Shown one piece after another: positions 1 to 9,178 of a stretch of DNA of 64,000 nucleotides. Positions within the stretch are counted from its first letter, which is position 1; every line of letters begins with the position of its first letter. Source of the DNA: SAR202 cluster bacterium (GTDB lineage Bacteria; Chloroflexota; Dehalococcoidia; Lucifugimonadales; UBA2985); the NCBI GenBank assembly GCA_009391535.1, contig VFHP01000012.1, forward strand, positions 1 to 64,000, in the 5' to 3' direction. The notes beneath the pieces were generated by a model that was not told where the DNA came from, made no database searches, and worked only from the letters and a program-made list of their open reading frames with translations. A program made the position numbers and the translations under genes.

Positions 1-2411
1 GCATAATAAAAGATGTTCCAAATGATTACCATGATTTAGAAGGTCGTACGGTCGTTGAGTCCGTTTCGGATGACAACGGGAAGTCGATCGTTAGAAGAGG
101 TAAAAAAATTACTGCCGCGGCAACTAAGAAGATAGCGGCCTTAAAACCTCGTTCCATAAGTATACTTCCTTTCGCATCTTCACTAGACGAAGATATAGTA
201 TATCTCTCAGCTGATGAAGAAGAAAAATTCCCGATCGCTCAAGCACACTCACCTTTAGACGAAAAAAACCAATTCACAACAGACAGAGTCGAAATAAGGA
301 GAGGCGAAATCTTTTCACTTGACACTCCAACTAATGTATCCTACATGGATATATCCCCAATACAAATTGTTAGTGTCTCGGCTGGTTTGATACCTTTCCT
401 TGAACATGACGATGCCAACAGGGCATTGATGGGGTCCAACATGCAAAGGCAAGCAGTGCCGCTCTTAAGAACCGAATCACCGTTAGTGGGTACCGGAATG
501 GAGAAGAGGGTAGCGATGGACAGTGGTCAAGTTGTGATATCACGACAGGATGGTGTTGTCAGTAGTGTTTCTGGAGAACAAATAATTGTTAAAGACCATA
601 ATGGAAAATCCCATAAATACCCTTTGATTAAGTTCCTCAGGAGTAACCAGGGTACATGTATAAGCCAAAGATCCATTGTAGCAAAGGGTGATCCAGTCCA
701 GAAAGGACAACCACTTGCAGACAGCTCTTCTACTGAAAATGGCGAATTGGCTCTGGGTCAAAACGTACTGGTTGCCTTCATGAGTTGGGGTGGATACAAC
801 TTCGAAGACGCCATAATATTGAATGAAAACCTCCTCAGAAAAGATAAATTCACATCCATACATATAGAGAAATATGAGGTGGAGGCAAGGGACACGAAAC
901 TTGGGGCCGAAGAGATAACTAGAGATATATCTAATGTGGGAGAAGATGGTCTTAGGAATTTAGATGAATTCGGTGTTATATATCCCGGGGCAGAAGTAGG
1001 ACCTGGGGATATTCTAGTGGGCAAAATTACCCCAAAGGGTGAAACTGAGTTGACCGCCGAAGAAAAATTGTTGAGAGCTATTTTCGGAGAGAAAGCCAGA
1101 GATGTTAAAGATACCTCTTTGAGGGTACCTCATGGGGAAAGAGGTAAGATAATAGAGGTAAAAGTTCTTTCCCGAGAAGAAAAAGATGAACTACCTCCTG
1201 GAGTGAACACCCTTGTACGAGTCTGGATAGCTCAAGCACGGAAAATTACTGAAGGAGACAAAATGGCGGGTCGGCATGGCAACAAAGGTGTAGTAGCCAG
1301 AGTACTGCCTGCAGCCGACATGCCGTATCTCGAAGATGGAACTCCTGTAGACATTATACTTAACCCGATTGGCGTACCTTCCAGAATGAATTTGGGACAA
1401 TTACTGGAAACTCATCTGGGACTGGCTGCACATGGGATGGGATTGAAGGTAGTTACACCAGTTTTTGACGGAGCAGATGACACATCTATAGAAGATGCTT
1501 TGGCCAAGGATTGGATGATTAAAAAATCTGGTGCAATATCTCAAGATAATGAAGATAAACTTCCTACTCCTGACATGAACATAGTTAAGGAATGGTTAGA
1601 CACGAAGGGTTTCGACGGCAAACAGATTCTGGATGAAGACAATAGAGGAATGGCTCGAAATGCCTGCCTTAAGATATGGTTGGATGAAGAATCTGATATA
1701 TCAACAAGTAACTTATCGGATGAACAAATTTATGAGACAGCCATAAACATAAGTAAGAACTCGGCGTTGTCTGCTCCAATATTAGGAAAGAGTGTTTTGT
1801 ACGATGGGCGAACCGGTGATAAATTTGATCAGTCAGTAACCGTAGGGTACATATACATGATGAAACTAATACACTTAGTTGAAGACAAAATTCACGCTAG
1901 ATCCACTGGCCCTTACTCACTTATAACCCAACAACCACTTGGGGGTAAGGCCCAGTTTGGTGGCCAACGGTTCGGAGAAATGGAAGTCTGGGCTCTTGAA
2001 TCATACAGTGCGGCGTACAATTTACAGGAAATGTTAACGATAAAATCCGATGATGTGGTTGGAAGAGTAAAAACATATGAGGCCATAGTTAAGGGCGAGG
2101 AAGTTGTTCAACCTGGAGTTCCTGAGTCTTTCCACGTCCTAGTAAAAGAACTTCAAAGTCTGGGACTGTCAGTTGAACTACTACAAGAAGACGAAGCTCA
2201 ACCGATGCTAGAGGAAAGCAGCGATACAAATAACATAGACAGTGATGTAATAGAGGAATTTGAAGGCATGGTTGTAGAAGACATAGAAGCATCTACGGTT
2301 GCAAAGATAGAAGAAGAAATGCAAGATCCAGATGACGACATATTGTCCTCAATCATGAGTCAAATAGAGGAAATAGAAGATACGGAGGAACCTGAAAATG
2401 GTCAAGAGTAG
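1..2411 (+). CDS. rpoB: RNA polymerase beta subunit, C-terminal part (5' truncated by window)
   Basis: This is the beta subunit of DNA-dependent RNA polymerase. The reading frame is open from the first bases of the window (frame starting at base 3), so the gene begins upstream and the first ATG at 345 is internal. Visible family motifs are GGYNFEDA, the catalytic-centre stretch [12 protein letters not shown], and [20 protein letters not shown] near the C-terminus. The N-terminal lobes and rifampicin region lie outside the window. After the conserved core comes an acidic tail of about 75 residues rich in E and D, which is not part of the usual beta core. The stop codon overlaps the rpoC start by 14 bases, so the two are probably translationally coupled and co-transcribed. 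Identification is certain; only the tail is unusual. Confidence 0.98.
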   Translation, partial: IIKDVPNDYHDLEGRTVVESVSDDNGKSIVRRGKKITAAATKKIAALKPRSISILPFASSLDEDIVYLSADEEEKFPIAQAHSPLDEKNQFTTDRVEIRRGEIFSLDTPTNVSYMDISPIQIVSVSAGLIPFLEHDDANRALMGSNMQRQAVPLLRTESPLVGTGMEKRVAMDSGQVVISRQDGVVSSVSGEQIIVKDHNGKSHKYPLIKFLRSNQGTCISQRSIVAKGDPVQKGQPLADSSSTENGELALGQNVLVAFMSWGGYNFEDAIILNENLLRKDKFTSIHIEKYEVEARDTKLGAEEITRDISNVGEDGLRNLDEFGVIYPGAEVGPGDILVGKITPKGETELTAEEKLLRAIFGEKARDVKDTSLRVPHGERGKIIEVKVLSREEKDELPPGVNTLVRVWIAQARKITEGDKMAGRHGNKGVVARVLPAADMPYLEDGTPVDIILNPIGVPSRMNLGQLLETHLGLAAHGMGLKVVTPVFDGADDTSIEDALAKDWMIKKSGAISQDNEDKLPTPDMNIVKEWLDTKGFDGKQILDEDNRGMARNACLKIWLDEESDISTSNLSDEQIYETAINISKNSALSAPILGKSVLYDGRTGDKFDQSVTVGYIYMMKLIHLVEDKIHARSTGPYSLITQQPLGGKAQFGGQRFGEMEVWALESYSAAYNLQEMLTIKSDDVVGRVKTYEAIVKGEEVVQPGVPESFHVLVKELQSLGLSVELLQEDEAQPMLEESSDTNNIDSDVIEEFEGMVVEDIEASTVAKIEEEMQDPDDDILSSIMSQIEEIEDTEEPENGQE

Positions 2412-5400
2412 AGCAGAATTCGACGCTATACGTCTTTCGATAGCTTCCCCCGAACAAATAAAGGGTTGGTCATTCGGAGAAGTAACCAAGCCAGAAACTA
2501 TAAACTATCGCACACTTAGACCCGAAAAGGACGGTCTTTTTTGCGAACGAATATTCGGACCTACAAAAGACTGGGAATGCTTCTGTGGCAAATATAAAAA
2601 GATCAGATATAAGGGAGTTATATGTGACAGATGTGGAGTAGAGGTCACACGTTCGAAGGTTAGGCGTGAGAGAATGGGTCATATCCAACTTGCCGCGCCA
2701 GTAGCTCATGTTTGGTTCTCCAAAGGTATACCTAGTAGGCTCGGCCTTCTCCTAGACATGTCACCTCGAAACCTAGAGAGAGTTCTCTACTTTGCAAAAT
2801 ATGTCATAACGAGAATTAACGAAGAAAACAAATCACAGATTATAGATTCGCTTAATTCCTCTCTTCAACAATCTGAGGACTTAGAATCTGAGAGCCAAGA
2901 GAACCAAGAAAATCACGAGCCGGAGAGTAGTCCCTCTATAGAAAACAAAAAGGATTCTGTACAACAAAAAATCGATGAGATCGAATCTATACAAACATTG
3001 CAACTCCTAACGGAAGCCCAATACAGGGATCTCAGAGACAAGTATCATAATTTGTTCGATGCATCCATGGGAGCCGAAGGAATAATGGCAATACTGAAAG
3101 ATTTTGACTTGGATGCCGTCCGTGCAACTCTCCAGGAAGAAATAATATCCACGTCAGGGCAAAGAAGGAAAAAAGCCATTAAAAGATTGAGGATAATTGA
3201 ATCCTTGATAAAAAGTGGCAACAAGCCTGAAGGCATGATCCTGTCCATACTACCAGTCCTCCCACCTGACTTAAGACCTATGGTGCAACTAGATGGAGGT
3301 CGGTTCGCAACAAGTGATTTAAATGACCTATATCGAAGAGTTATAAACCGCAACAATAGGCTTAAGCGTCTATTGGAACTTGGTGCCCCTGAGATAATAA
3401 TCAGAAATGAAAAACGAATGCTGCAAGAGGCAGTTGATGCCCTAATCGATAATGGCAGAGTAGGAAAGGCAATTTCCGGAACTCACAATCACAAACTCAA
3501 GTCCCTTGCGGATCTGCTTCGAGGAAAACAAGGGAGATTCCGGCAAAATCTCCTCGGCAAACGAGTCGACTACAGTGGAAGATCCGTCATTATAGTTGGT
3601 CCTGAATTGAATCTAAACCAATGTGGCCTCCCTAAACGAATGGCCTTGGAACTTTTTAAGCCCTTTGTAATGAATAGACTCATCCTAGATGGACATGTTC
3701 ACAACATAAAGAGCGCCAAGAGAATGGTAGAAAGAGTAAGCCCAGAAGTGTGGGACATATTGGAAGAAGTTATAACTAAAAGACCAGTTCTCTTGAATCG
3801 AGCTCCAACTTTACACAGGTTGGGCATTCAAGCATTTGATCCAGTACTTGTAGAAGGTAACGCCATAAGACTTCATCCTCTTGTATGTACTGCATTTAAT
3901 GCTGACTTTGACGGTGATCAAATGGCAGTACACGTCCCACTTTCAAAAGAAGCAGTCCAAGAAGCCAAGAAGTTGATGCTAAGCACCCAAAATATGCTGT
4001 CGCCAAGTTCTGGAGAACCAATCGTAGCCCCTACACTAGACATGGTATTTGGTTGTTATTACCTAACCACCGAAATACCCGACTCCTTAGGTGCAAACTT
4101 GAAATTCAGCAGTATAGAAGAAGCCAGATTAGCTTTCGAATCCAGAGCTATAGACCTTAGGGCACCAATATCAGTAAAACTAGGTAACGAAGCCGAAACT
4201 TCAGACAAATGGATAGTTACCACAATGGGCAGAATAATATTCAACGAGGTCTTGCCAGAAGGATTCGAATTTCAAAATACTGTAATGGACAAAAATATGC
4301 TAAAAGACCTAGCAGCAGAATGTTATCGAACCAAAGGAAACGATACTACTGCGCAAGTTTTAGATCGGATTAAGAACCTAGGCTTCCATTATGCTGAGAA
4401 ATCCGGTACCACAATAGCAATTAACGATATAAAGGTTCCGTCGGAAAAAAGCGACTTGATAAACAGCGCAGATACCAAGATAGATGCACTAGAGGAACAA
4501 TATCAAAAAGGGCTTATAACCGAAGATGAGCGATACAATACTGCAGTCAGAATATGGACAGATACTAGTGATAGGATGACTCAATACATCGAAGAACAGT
4601 TGCCAAATTACGGCGGAGTCTACCTTATGGCTGTATCAGGTGCCAAAGGTAATATAGCTCAAATAAAGCAAATGGCTGGCATGCGGGGACTCATGAGTAA
4701 CCCAAGAGGTAAAATTATCGAACTACCTATCAAATCCAGTTTCCGAGAAGGACTGAGTGTCTTAGAATATTTCATCTCCACACATGGAGCCAGAAAAGGT
4801 TTGGCTGACACAGCCTTAAGGACTGCAGATAGTGGATACCTGACACGAAGACTAATAGATATATCACAAGAAGTCATAGTATTGGAAATGGATTGTGGAA
4901 GCACATTGGGCATAAAAATAGAATCTTCCCCTGATAAACCTATGGTTGCCTCTATGGCTACAAGAGTATTGGGTAGAACCACAGCTGCGCCAATACTCAA
5001 CCCTGAGACTAACGAAACCATTGTGCAAACCAACAAAATCATAGGAGAGCATGAAGCCCAACAAATAGAATCCTTAGAAATAACTGATATATTCGTCAGA
5101 TCTGCCCTAACATGCCAAGCACGTAACGGCATATGTAGCTTATGCTATGGAAGAAATCCCGCAACTGGCCAACAAGCCATCTTGGGCGAAGCGGTCGGCG
5201 TTATGGCGGCACAGAGCATTGGAGAGCCCGGTACTCAGTTAACAATGAGAACATTTCACACAGGGGGCATAGCAGGTGCAGATATTACAAGTGGTCTTCC
5301 AAGAGTAGAGGAACTTTTCGAAGCTAGGTCACCAAAGGGACAAGCTTTCTTAACAGAAATAGACGGATTTGTAGAAGTAATAGAAGGGTTAGAAGAGAGA

Positions 5401-6309
5401 AGAGTTAGAATAACAAACTCCCAAGAATACAAAGAGACTCACCGAATTCCGAAGGGTTACAGAGCTACAGTTAAAACTGGTGACTGGGTAGCACTGGGAA
5501 CACCTTTAGTTGAACCCAAAGATGGTTCCAGTAAAGACAGTGTTGACTTGAGTGAACTAACCATCACTGCTAACAATGCAGGGCTGATCAACGCTACAAG
5601 TAAAACAATAACCCTGACTGGTGAGGAAAATGAAGAGAGGCTCTATATTATACCGCCAGCAGCATATATGCTCGTTCATGATGGTTCCGAAGTGTCGGCA
5701 GGTGATCCTCTTACAGCTGGGCCACTAAATCCACAAGACATACTGCGAATCAGAGGTAGAGAAGCTGTACAACAATATTTAATAGATGAAGTCCAAAATG
5801 TATACAGATCACAAGGTGTAGAAATCAACGACAAACACATAGAAGTCATAGTAAGACAAATGCTAAAAAAAGTGAGGATTGAAGAGACTGGAAACACAGA
5901 ACTACTCCCAGGAGAACTAGTAGACAGAACGGTTTACGAGGATAAAAATCAAGACATAATATCGCAGAACGGGCATCCAGCCACTGCTTCTCCAGCACTG
6001 CTGGGCGTGACACGAGCTTCACTTAATACAGACAGTTTCCTAGCCGCTGCAAGCTTCCAAGAAACAGCAAGAGTTCTCACTGAAAATAGTTTAAGTGGGT
6101 CTGTAGACCAGCTTAACGGATTAAAGGAAAATGTCATAATAGGTCGTCTTATACCAGCCAACCTACATACATCCGAAGAAGGAAGAGCAAGGTTGGGGAT
6201 ATCCGATCAACCGTTTGATGACGACGGAACACAACTCACCCTAGAGTCTGAAGCTATACACCATGTTATTAATGACAACACAGACGACAAAATAGAGGAA
6301 CTTTCATAG
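2398..6309 (+). CDS. rpoC: RNA polymerase beta' subunit
   Basis: This 1303-residue protein is the beta' subunit of RNA polymerase. It shows the N-terminal zinc-binding motif (CFCGKYK followed by CDRCGVEV), the absolutely conserved [12 protein letters not shown] loop that holds the catalytic magnesium, the trigger-loop region [17 protein letters not shown], and the second zinc site with [15 protein letters not shown] low-complexity E/S/N/Q-rich stretch of about 50 residues sits near residues 145-200, between the clamp segments; it looks like a lineage-specific insertion. The ATG start overlaps the rpoB stop by 14 bases. The ORF is full length for the family. No terminator is evident before the tRNA gene 28 bases downstream, so the tRNA may be read through from the rpo operon. 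Confidence 0.98.
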   Translation: MVKSRAEFDAIRLSIASPEQIKGWSFGEVTKPETINYRTLRPEKDGLFCERIFGPTKDWECFCGKYKKIRYKGVICDRCGVEVTRSKVRRERMGHIQLAAPVAHVWFSKGIPSRLGLLLDMSPRNLERVLYFAKYVITRINEENKSQIIDSLNSSLQQSEDLESESQENQENHEPESSPSIENKKDSVQQKIDEIESIQTLQLLTEAQYRDLRDKYHNLFDASMGAEGIMAILKDFDLDAVRATLQEEIISTSGQRRKKAIKRLRIIESLIKSGNKPEGMILSILPVLPPDLRPMVQLDGGRFATSDLNDLYRRVINRNNRLKRLLELGAPEIIIRNEKRMLQEAVDALIDNGRVGKAISGTHNHKLKSLADLLRGKQGRFRQNLLGKRVDYSGRSVIIVGPELNLNQCGLPKRMALELFKPFVMNRLILDGHVHNIKSAKRMVERVSPEVWDILEEVITKRPVLLNRAPTLHRLGIQAFDPVLVEGNAIRLHPLVCTAFNADFDGDQMAVHVPLSKEAVQEAKKLMLSTQNMLSPSSGEPIVAPTLDMVFGCYYLTTEIPDSLGANLKFSSIEEARLAFESRAIDLRAPISVKLGNEAETSDKWIVTTMGRIIFNEVLPEGFEFQNTVMDKNMLKDLAAECYRTKGNDTTAQVLDRIKNLGFHYAEKSGTTIAINDIKVPSEKSDLINSADTKIDALEEQYQKGLITEDERYNTAVRIWTDTSDRMTQYIEEQLPNYGGVYLMAVSGAKGNIAQIKQMAGMRGLMSNPRGKIIELPIKSSFREGLSVLEYFISTHGARKGLADTALRTADSGYLTRRLIDISQEVIVLEMDCGSTLGIKIESSPDKPMVASMATRVLGRTTAAPILNPETNETIVQTNKIIGEHEAQQIESLEITDIFVRSALTCQARNGICSLCYGRNPATGQQAILGEAVGVMAAQSIGEPGTQLTMRTFHTGGIAGADITSGLPRVEELFEARSPKGQAFLTEIDGFVEVIEGLEERRVRITNSQEYKETHRIPKGYRATVKTGDWVALGTPLVEPKDGSSKDSVDLSELTITANNAGLINATSKTITLTGEENEERLYIIPPAAYMLVHDGSEVSAGDPLTAGPLNPQDILRIRGREAVQQYLIDEVQNVYRSQGVEINDKHIEVIVRQMLKKVRIEETGNTELLPGELVDRTVYEDKNQDIISQNGHPATASPALLGVTRASLNTDSFLAAASFQETARVLTENSLSGSVDQLNGLKENVIIGRLIPANLHTSEEGRARLGISDQPFDDDGTQLTLESEAIHHVINDNTDDKIEELS

Positions 6310-6337
6310 AAACACGGCTGCAGGTAGCTAATATCTG

Positions 6338-6414
6338 GGGCGGTTAGCTCAGTTGGTTAGAGTGTTGCCTTGACATGGCAGAGGTCAGTGGTTCGAGTCC
6401 ACTACCGCCCACCA
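6338..6414 (+). tRNA. tRNA-Val(GAC)
   Basis: The sequence folds into a full cloverleaf. The acceptor arms are GGGCGGT and ACCGCCC, followed by discriminator A and an encoded CCA. The D arm is GCTC/GAGT, the anticodon stem TTGCC/GGCAG has loop TTGACAT (anticodon GAC), and the T arm AGTGG-TTCGAGT-CCACT is perfect. GAC reads valine codons GUC and GUU. The gene lies 28 bases after rpoC and just before the TatD-type gene, on the same strand. Confidence 0.95.
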
Positions 6415-6435
6415 CATATCTTAGAGATAATGTAA

Positions 6436-7257
6436 TTGAAACTACTAGATTTACATACCCATATATACGAATACCCAGAAACCGAAATCAAACAAATACT
6501 CGATAGAGCCAATCGAGTTGGAGTCGCCGGGGCTATACTGGCCGGAACCACAGTTAAATCCAGTAATAAATGTGTGGCATTGGCTAATGCAGATGACCGT
6601 TTATTTGCAAGTGTTGGCATACATCCCATGGAGATCCCCTTAACGGACATAGAAAACCATATTCAAGCCATCAAAGAACTCGCTTTGACTCCCCAAGTAG
6701 TGGCTATAAGTGAAATAGGACTGGATAAAATGCTTGGAGCTCCTGACTTTAGAAAGCAGGAGGACATTTTTAGAGCACACATACAACTAGCCAAAACCAC
6801 AAACTTGCCTATAATCTATCACTCCCGTGAATCCTACCCATATATATTGGATGTACTAGAAGACGAAGAAGCTTACAAAGTTGGTGGAGCTGCTCATTAC
6901 TTTCAGGGAGACATATCAACAGCGTTTCGCTGCATTGAATTAGGCTTTCTTATTTCTATAGCAAAACCAGTGTTGCGCATCCCACAATTGCAAGAAGTTG
7001 TTAGTAAAATCCCTCTTGAGAATATATTAATAGAAACAGATTCTTTTCCACAACCATTCAAGAAAAACAGAAAAGCGTGGACTGAACCAAGACATCTGGT
7101 AGACATAGTAGCCAAAATAGCAGCCATTAAGGGCACAACTACCACCGAAGTCAGTATACAACTGCACTCTAATCTTATGAAACTGTTCAAGGATAAATCT
7201 GGAGCTATGGACAAAATATTGAATGCGCATTCCGTGAATTCTATTGAATTTGATTAG
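6436..7257 (+). CDS. TatD family metal-dependent hydrolase / DNase
   Basis: This 273-residue protein belongs to the TatD family of TIM-barrel metallohydrolases, which act as 3'-5' DNases or related phosphoesterases. The metal ligands are visible in the expected order: HTH near the N-terminus (LDLHTHI), a glutamate in ISEIGLD, the histidine of IYHSRES, a histidine in AAHYFQGD, and the aspartate in LIETDSF. Length is normal for the family. The start is TTG at 6436; the only nearby ATG is out of frame and followed directly by a stop. No strong ribosome binding site is seen. It follows tRNA-Val and precedes moaD in the same direction. The substrate within the family is uncertain, so no gene symbol is given. 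Confidence 0.88.
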   Translation: MKLLDLHTHIYEYPETEIKQILDRANRVGVAGAILAGTTVKSSNKCVALANADDRLFASVGIHPMEIPLTDIENHIQAIKELALTPQVVAISEIGLDKMLGAPDFRKQEDIFRAHIQLAKTTNLPIIYHSRESYPYILDVLEDEEAYKVGGAAHYFQGDISTAFRCIELGFLISIAKPVLRIPQLQEVVSKIPLENILIETDSFPQPFKKNRKAWTEPRHLVDIVAKIAAIKGTTTTEVSIQLHSNLMKLFKDKSGAMDKILNAHSVNSIEFD

Positions 7258-7304
7258 CACAAACTTAAACGTATATACTGTATAAAAATATCCAGGCAGC
7301 TACA

Positions 7305-7565
7305 TTGAGAATCACAGTTAAATTATTCGCTACATATCGTGAAATAATGGGCACATCTGTGCTAGAGTTAGATATACCCGACGGGTCGAATACCCGCTCT
7401 TTGCTAGCTATCCTTAAGCAGAAAAATAAAAATGCACCAACCGACTACGCCATTGTTGCATTAAATTCGGAATACGTTGGTGAAAACGCTATTATTAAAG
7501 ATGGAGATGAGGTGGCAATAATACCACCGGTCAGTGGAGGACAACATGATACACATAACCAGTGA
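7305..7565 (+). CDS. moaD: Molybdopterin synthase small subunit MoaD (ThiS/ubiquitin fold), with extra C-terminal tail
   Basis: This 86-residue beta-grasp protein carries sulfur as a C-terminal thiocarboxylate for conversion of cPMP to molybdopterin. The family pattern is clear: an N-terminal strand with KLFATYRE, a central VALNSEYV, and the ending DEVAIIPPVSGG. Known MoaD proteins end at the Gly-Gly; here the frame continues for seven residues (QHDTHNQ) before the stop. The codons for Gly-Gly (GGAGGA) also provide the Shine-Dalgarno sequence of moaE, and the tail overlaps the moaE start. The start is TTG at 7305. Together with moaE it forms the two-subunit synthase. The tail would have to be removed before adenylation, or the protein works differently. 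Confidence 0.85.
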   Translation: MRITVKLFATYREIMGTSVLELDIPDGSNTRSLLAILKQKNKNAPTDYAIVALNSEYVGENAIIKDGDEVAIIPPVSGGQHDTHNQ

Positions 7566-7989
7566 ACCCTTAAATCCTGAACATATTACCAATATAGTGA
7601 AAAAGAACAGTAACGGTGCAGTGCTAACTTTTCTAGGAACCACTAGGGGTTTTTCCGAAGGACGAAATGTTTTATACCTGGAATATGAAGCGTATCAACC
7701 AATGGCGCAAAATATGTTATTACAAATAAAGTCAGAGGTTAATGCCCAGTGGGATATAGAAGATATGGCTATAGCACATCGTATAGGACACTTAGACGTT
7801 GGGGATATCAGTCTTGTTGTAGCAATTGGTTCACCACATAGAAAAGAAGCTTTAGAAGCCTCAGAGTATGCCATAGACAGAATAAAGCAAATAGTACCGA
7901 TATGGAAAAAAGAGGTGTTCGAGGGTGGGGAAGAGTGGCTGGGAGATGAGGATAAGAGAAAAGAATTCTTGAAGACTCTATCAGATTAG
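7546..7989 (+). CDS. moaE: Molybdopterin synthase catalytic subunit MoaE
   Basis: This 147-residue protein is the large, catalytic subunit of molybdopterin synthase, which transfers two sulfurs from MoaD thiocarboxylate to cPMP. Typical segments are GAVLTFLGTTRG near the N-terminus, YLEYEAY, AIAHRIGHLDVGD, and the lysine-containing active-site region PIWKKEVFEGGEEW. The ATG at 7546 is chosen because GGAGG at 7536-7540 lies five bases upstream; a GTG at 7534 is in frame but would put that ribosome site inside the gene. It overlaps the end of moaD by 20 bases, so coupling is likely. Its stop codon overlaps the stop of the convergent minus-strand gene by four bases. Confidence 0.92.
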   Translation: MIHITSEPLNPEHITNIVKKNSNGAVLTFLGTTRGFSEGRNVLYLEYEAYQPMAQNMLLQIKSEVNAQWDIEDMAIAHRIGHLDVGDISLVVAIGSPHRKEALEASEYAIDRIKQIVPIWKKEVFEGGEEWLGDEDKRKEFLKTLSD

Positions 7990-9011
7990 ATCGACATCAA
8001 ACTTTCAACCAAGTTACCATACCCATTTTGATCTATAAGTTCATCAAACTGTTTCCTCTTGATCGGATGCCCAAACACGGATTTTTTCTGTAGGGATTCA
8101 AGAACCATCGTGGTATTAATGGTGTCGCCTTCCACTTTAATTATAGGTACCTCTTCTTCTTGGGCTTCATATTCTACATACTGTATAGGATCGTGTCCGC
8201 CAGTTAGAACTAGACAACTCGTGTCCGTTTGTAATGCCGCCATTTGTATGTCTGGCCTATCACCCCTTACAATAACAGCTTTGTTTAGATGTCGTTCGAA
8301 ATATAGAACCCCCCAATCCAAGACCATACCACCTATAAGATAATTGTCTACAAAATTATCCCCTTTTTCCTTCCAGCTAATTATTTCTCCATTCAGGTGT
8401 TCGGCTAATTCACTAACAGTAGTACCTAATAATTTCCGATCTTCCGGTATCAACGCTAACACCGATATACCTTCTGATTCTATCTTTGGAAGCATAACTC
8501 TTTTGGCTTCTCTTATTTTATATCTAGTAACCCCGTTAATAATCACACCACACAACCTATCTCCAAACAGGGACTTTGCATCAATAGCCGCTCCAATTAT
8601 TTCTGATTCTTCGTATCCTAGAACAACCACAACTCTAGCATTCAGATTTTCAGCAATACGCTTCGAAGCTTTACCAACATCAGCCGTAAGTCCACTCAGA
8701 CCCTCTACTATGGAAAACACTGATGAATCGATTTCATTCACAAGCTTGATTCCAGAATCCAGTTGGTCTACATGATCATCAATGTTGGATGAAATCATAA
8801 TAGGCCAATCACCAGCATTAATAGAATCATTACTATTCGCATCCCGCAGAATATCCCTATCCTTATCATCCTTAACAGAGCCATCTCTTATTGAGATTGG
8901 CTTGATAAGCACGGCTTTTTGTTCTGATTGCGATAATCTAGTTGCAACACTTATAGCAACCGATGTCTTACCAGATCTAGGTTTGTCCGAGGCTATATAT
9001 ATACGAGGCAT
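7986..9011 (-). CDS. BioD-like P-loop ATPase with DRTGG domain (phosphotransacetylase N-terminal-like)
   Basis: This 341-residue protein has an N-terminal dethiobiotin-synthetase-like P-loop domain (SDKPRSGKTSVA, residues 8-19; then LIKPI and a VEGLSGL strand) and a C-terminal DRTGG domain (LVLTGGHDPI). The same two-domain arrangement forms the N-terminal half of long phosphotransacetylases and also occurs as a stand-alone family in Chloroflexota and archaea, where its role is unclear. No catalytic PTA domain is present, so it is not acetyl-transferring by itself. It may be regulatory or act in CoA/acetyl-phosphate or cobyrinate-like amidation chemistry, but this is unresolved. It is convergent with moaE (stops overlap by four bases) and divergent from leuS. 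Confidence 0.8.
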   Translation of the reverse strand: MPRIYIASDKPRSGKTSVAISVATRLSQSEQKAVLIKPISIRDGSVKDDKDRDILRDANSNDSINAGDWPIMISSNIDDHVDQLDSGIKLVNEIDSSVFSIVEGLSGLTADVGKASKRIAENLNARVVVVLGYEESEIIGAAIDAKSLFGDRLCGVIINGVTRYKIREAKRVMLPKIESEGISVLALIPEDRKLLGTTVSELAEHLNGEIISWKEKGDNFVDNYLIGGMVLDWGVLYFERHLNKAVIVRGDRPDIQMAALQTDTSCLVLTGGHDPIQYVEYEAQEEEVPIIKVEGDTINTTMVLESLQKKSVFGHPIKRKQFDELIDQNGYGNLVESLMSI

Positions 9012-9049
9012 AATAAATTCACTGGCTGTCCAACAAAAAATTGACCTAA

Positions 9050-9078
9050 ATTATATCATATACAATTATGTTTTTAAA
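9050..9078 (-). promoter_or_regulatory. Candidate sigma-70 promoter for the DRTGG-domain gene
   Basis: On the minus strand a TATAAT -10 (bases 9050-9055) lies 17 bases from a TTTAAA -35-like element (9073-9078). It sits about 40 bases upstream of the ATG at 9011. The region is very AT-rich, so chance matches are likely. Confidence 0.4.
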
Positions 9079-9178
9079 TTAATATTCAAATCCCACGCAC
9101 GAAAAGTTTTTACGCATTTACCTTGTAGTAAACCTGCAATTGAAACTATAATAAACTCCAGTTTCAAGGAATACATCA

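Noticed and set aside
345-2411. rpoB taken as starting at ATG 345
   Set aside because: The frame is open and conserved back to the window edge, so this ATG is internal.
8344-8775. 143-residue plus-strand ORF opposite the DRTGG-domain gene
   Set aside because: It is fully antisense to a well-supported gene, has serine/threonine-rich shadow composition and no recognisable motif.
9012-9178. T-box riboswitch upstream of leuS (and of thrS)
   Set aside because: No TGGNACCGCG-type bulge, specifier stem or terminator hairpin can be seen in either leader.
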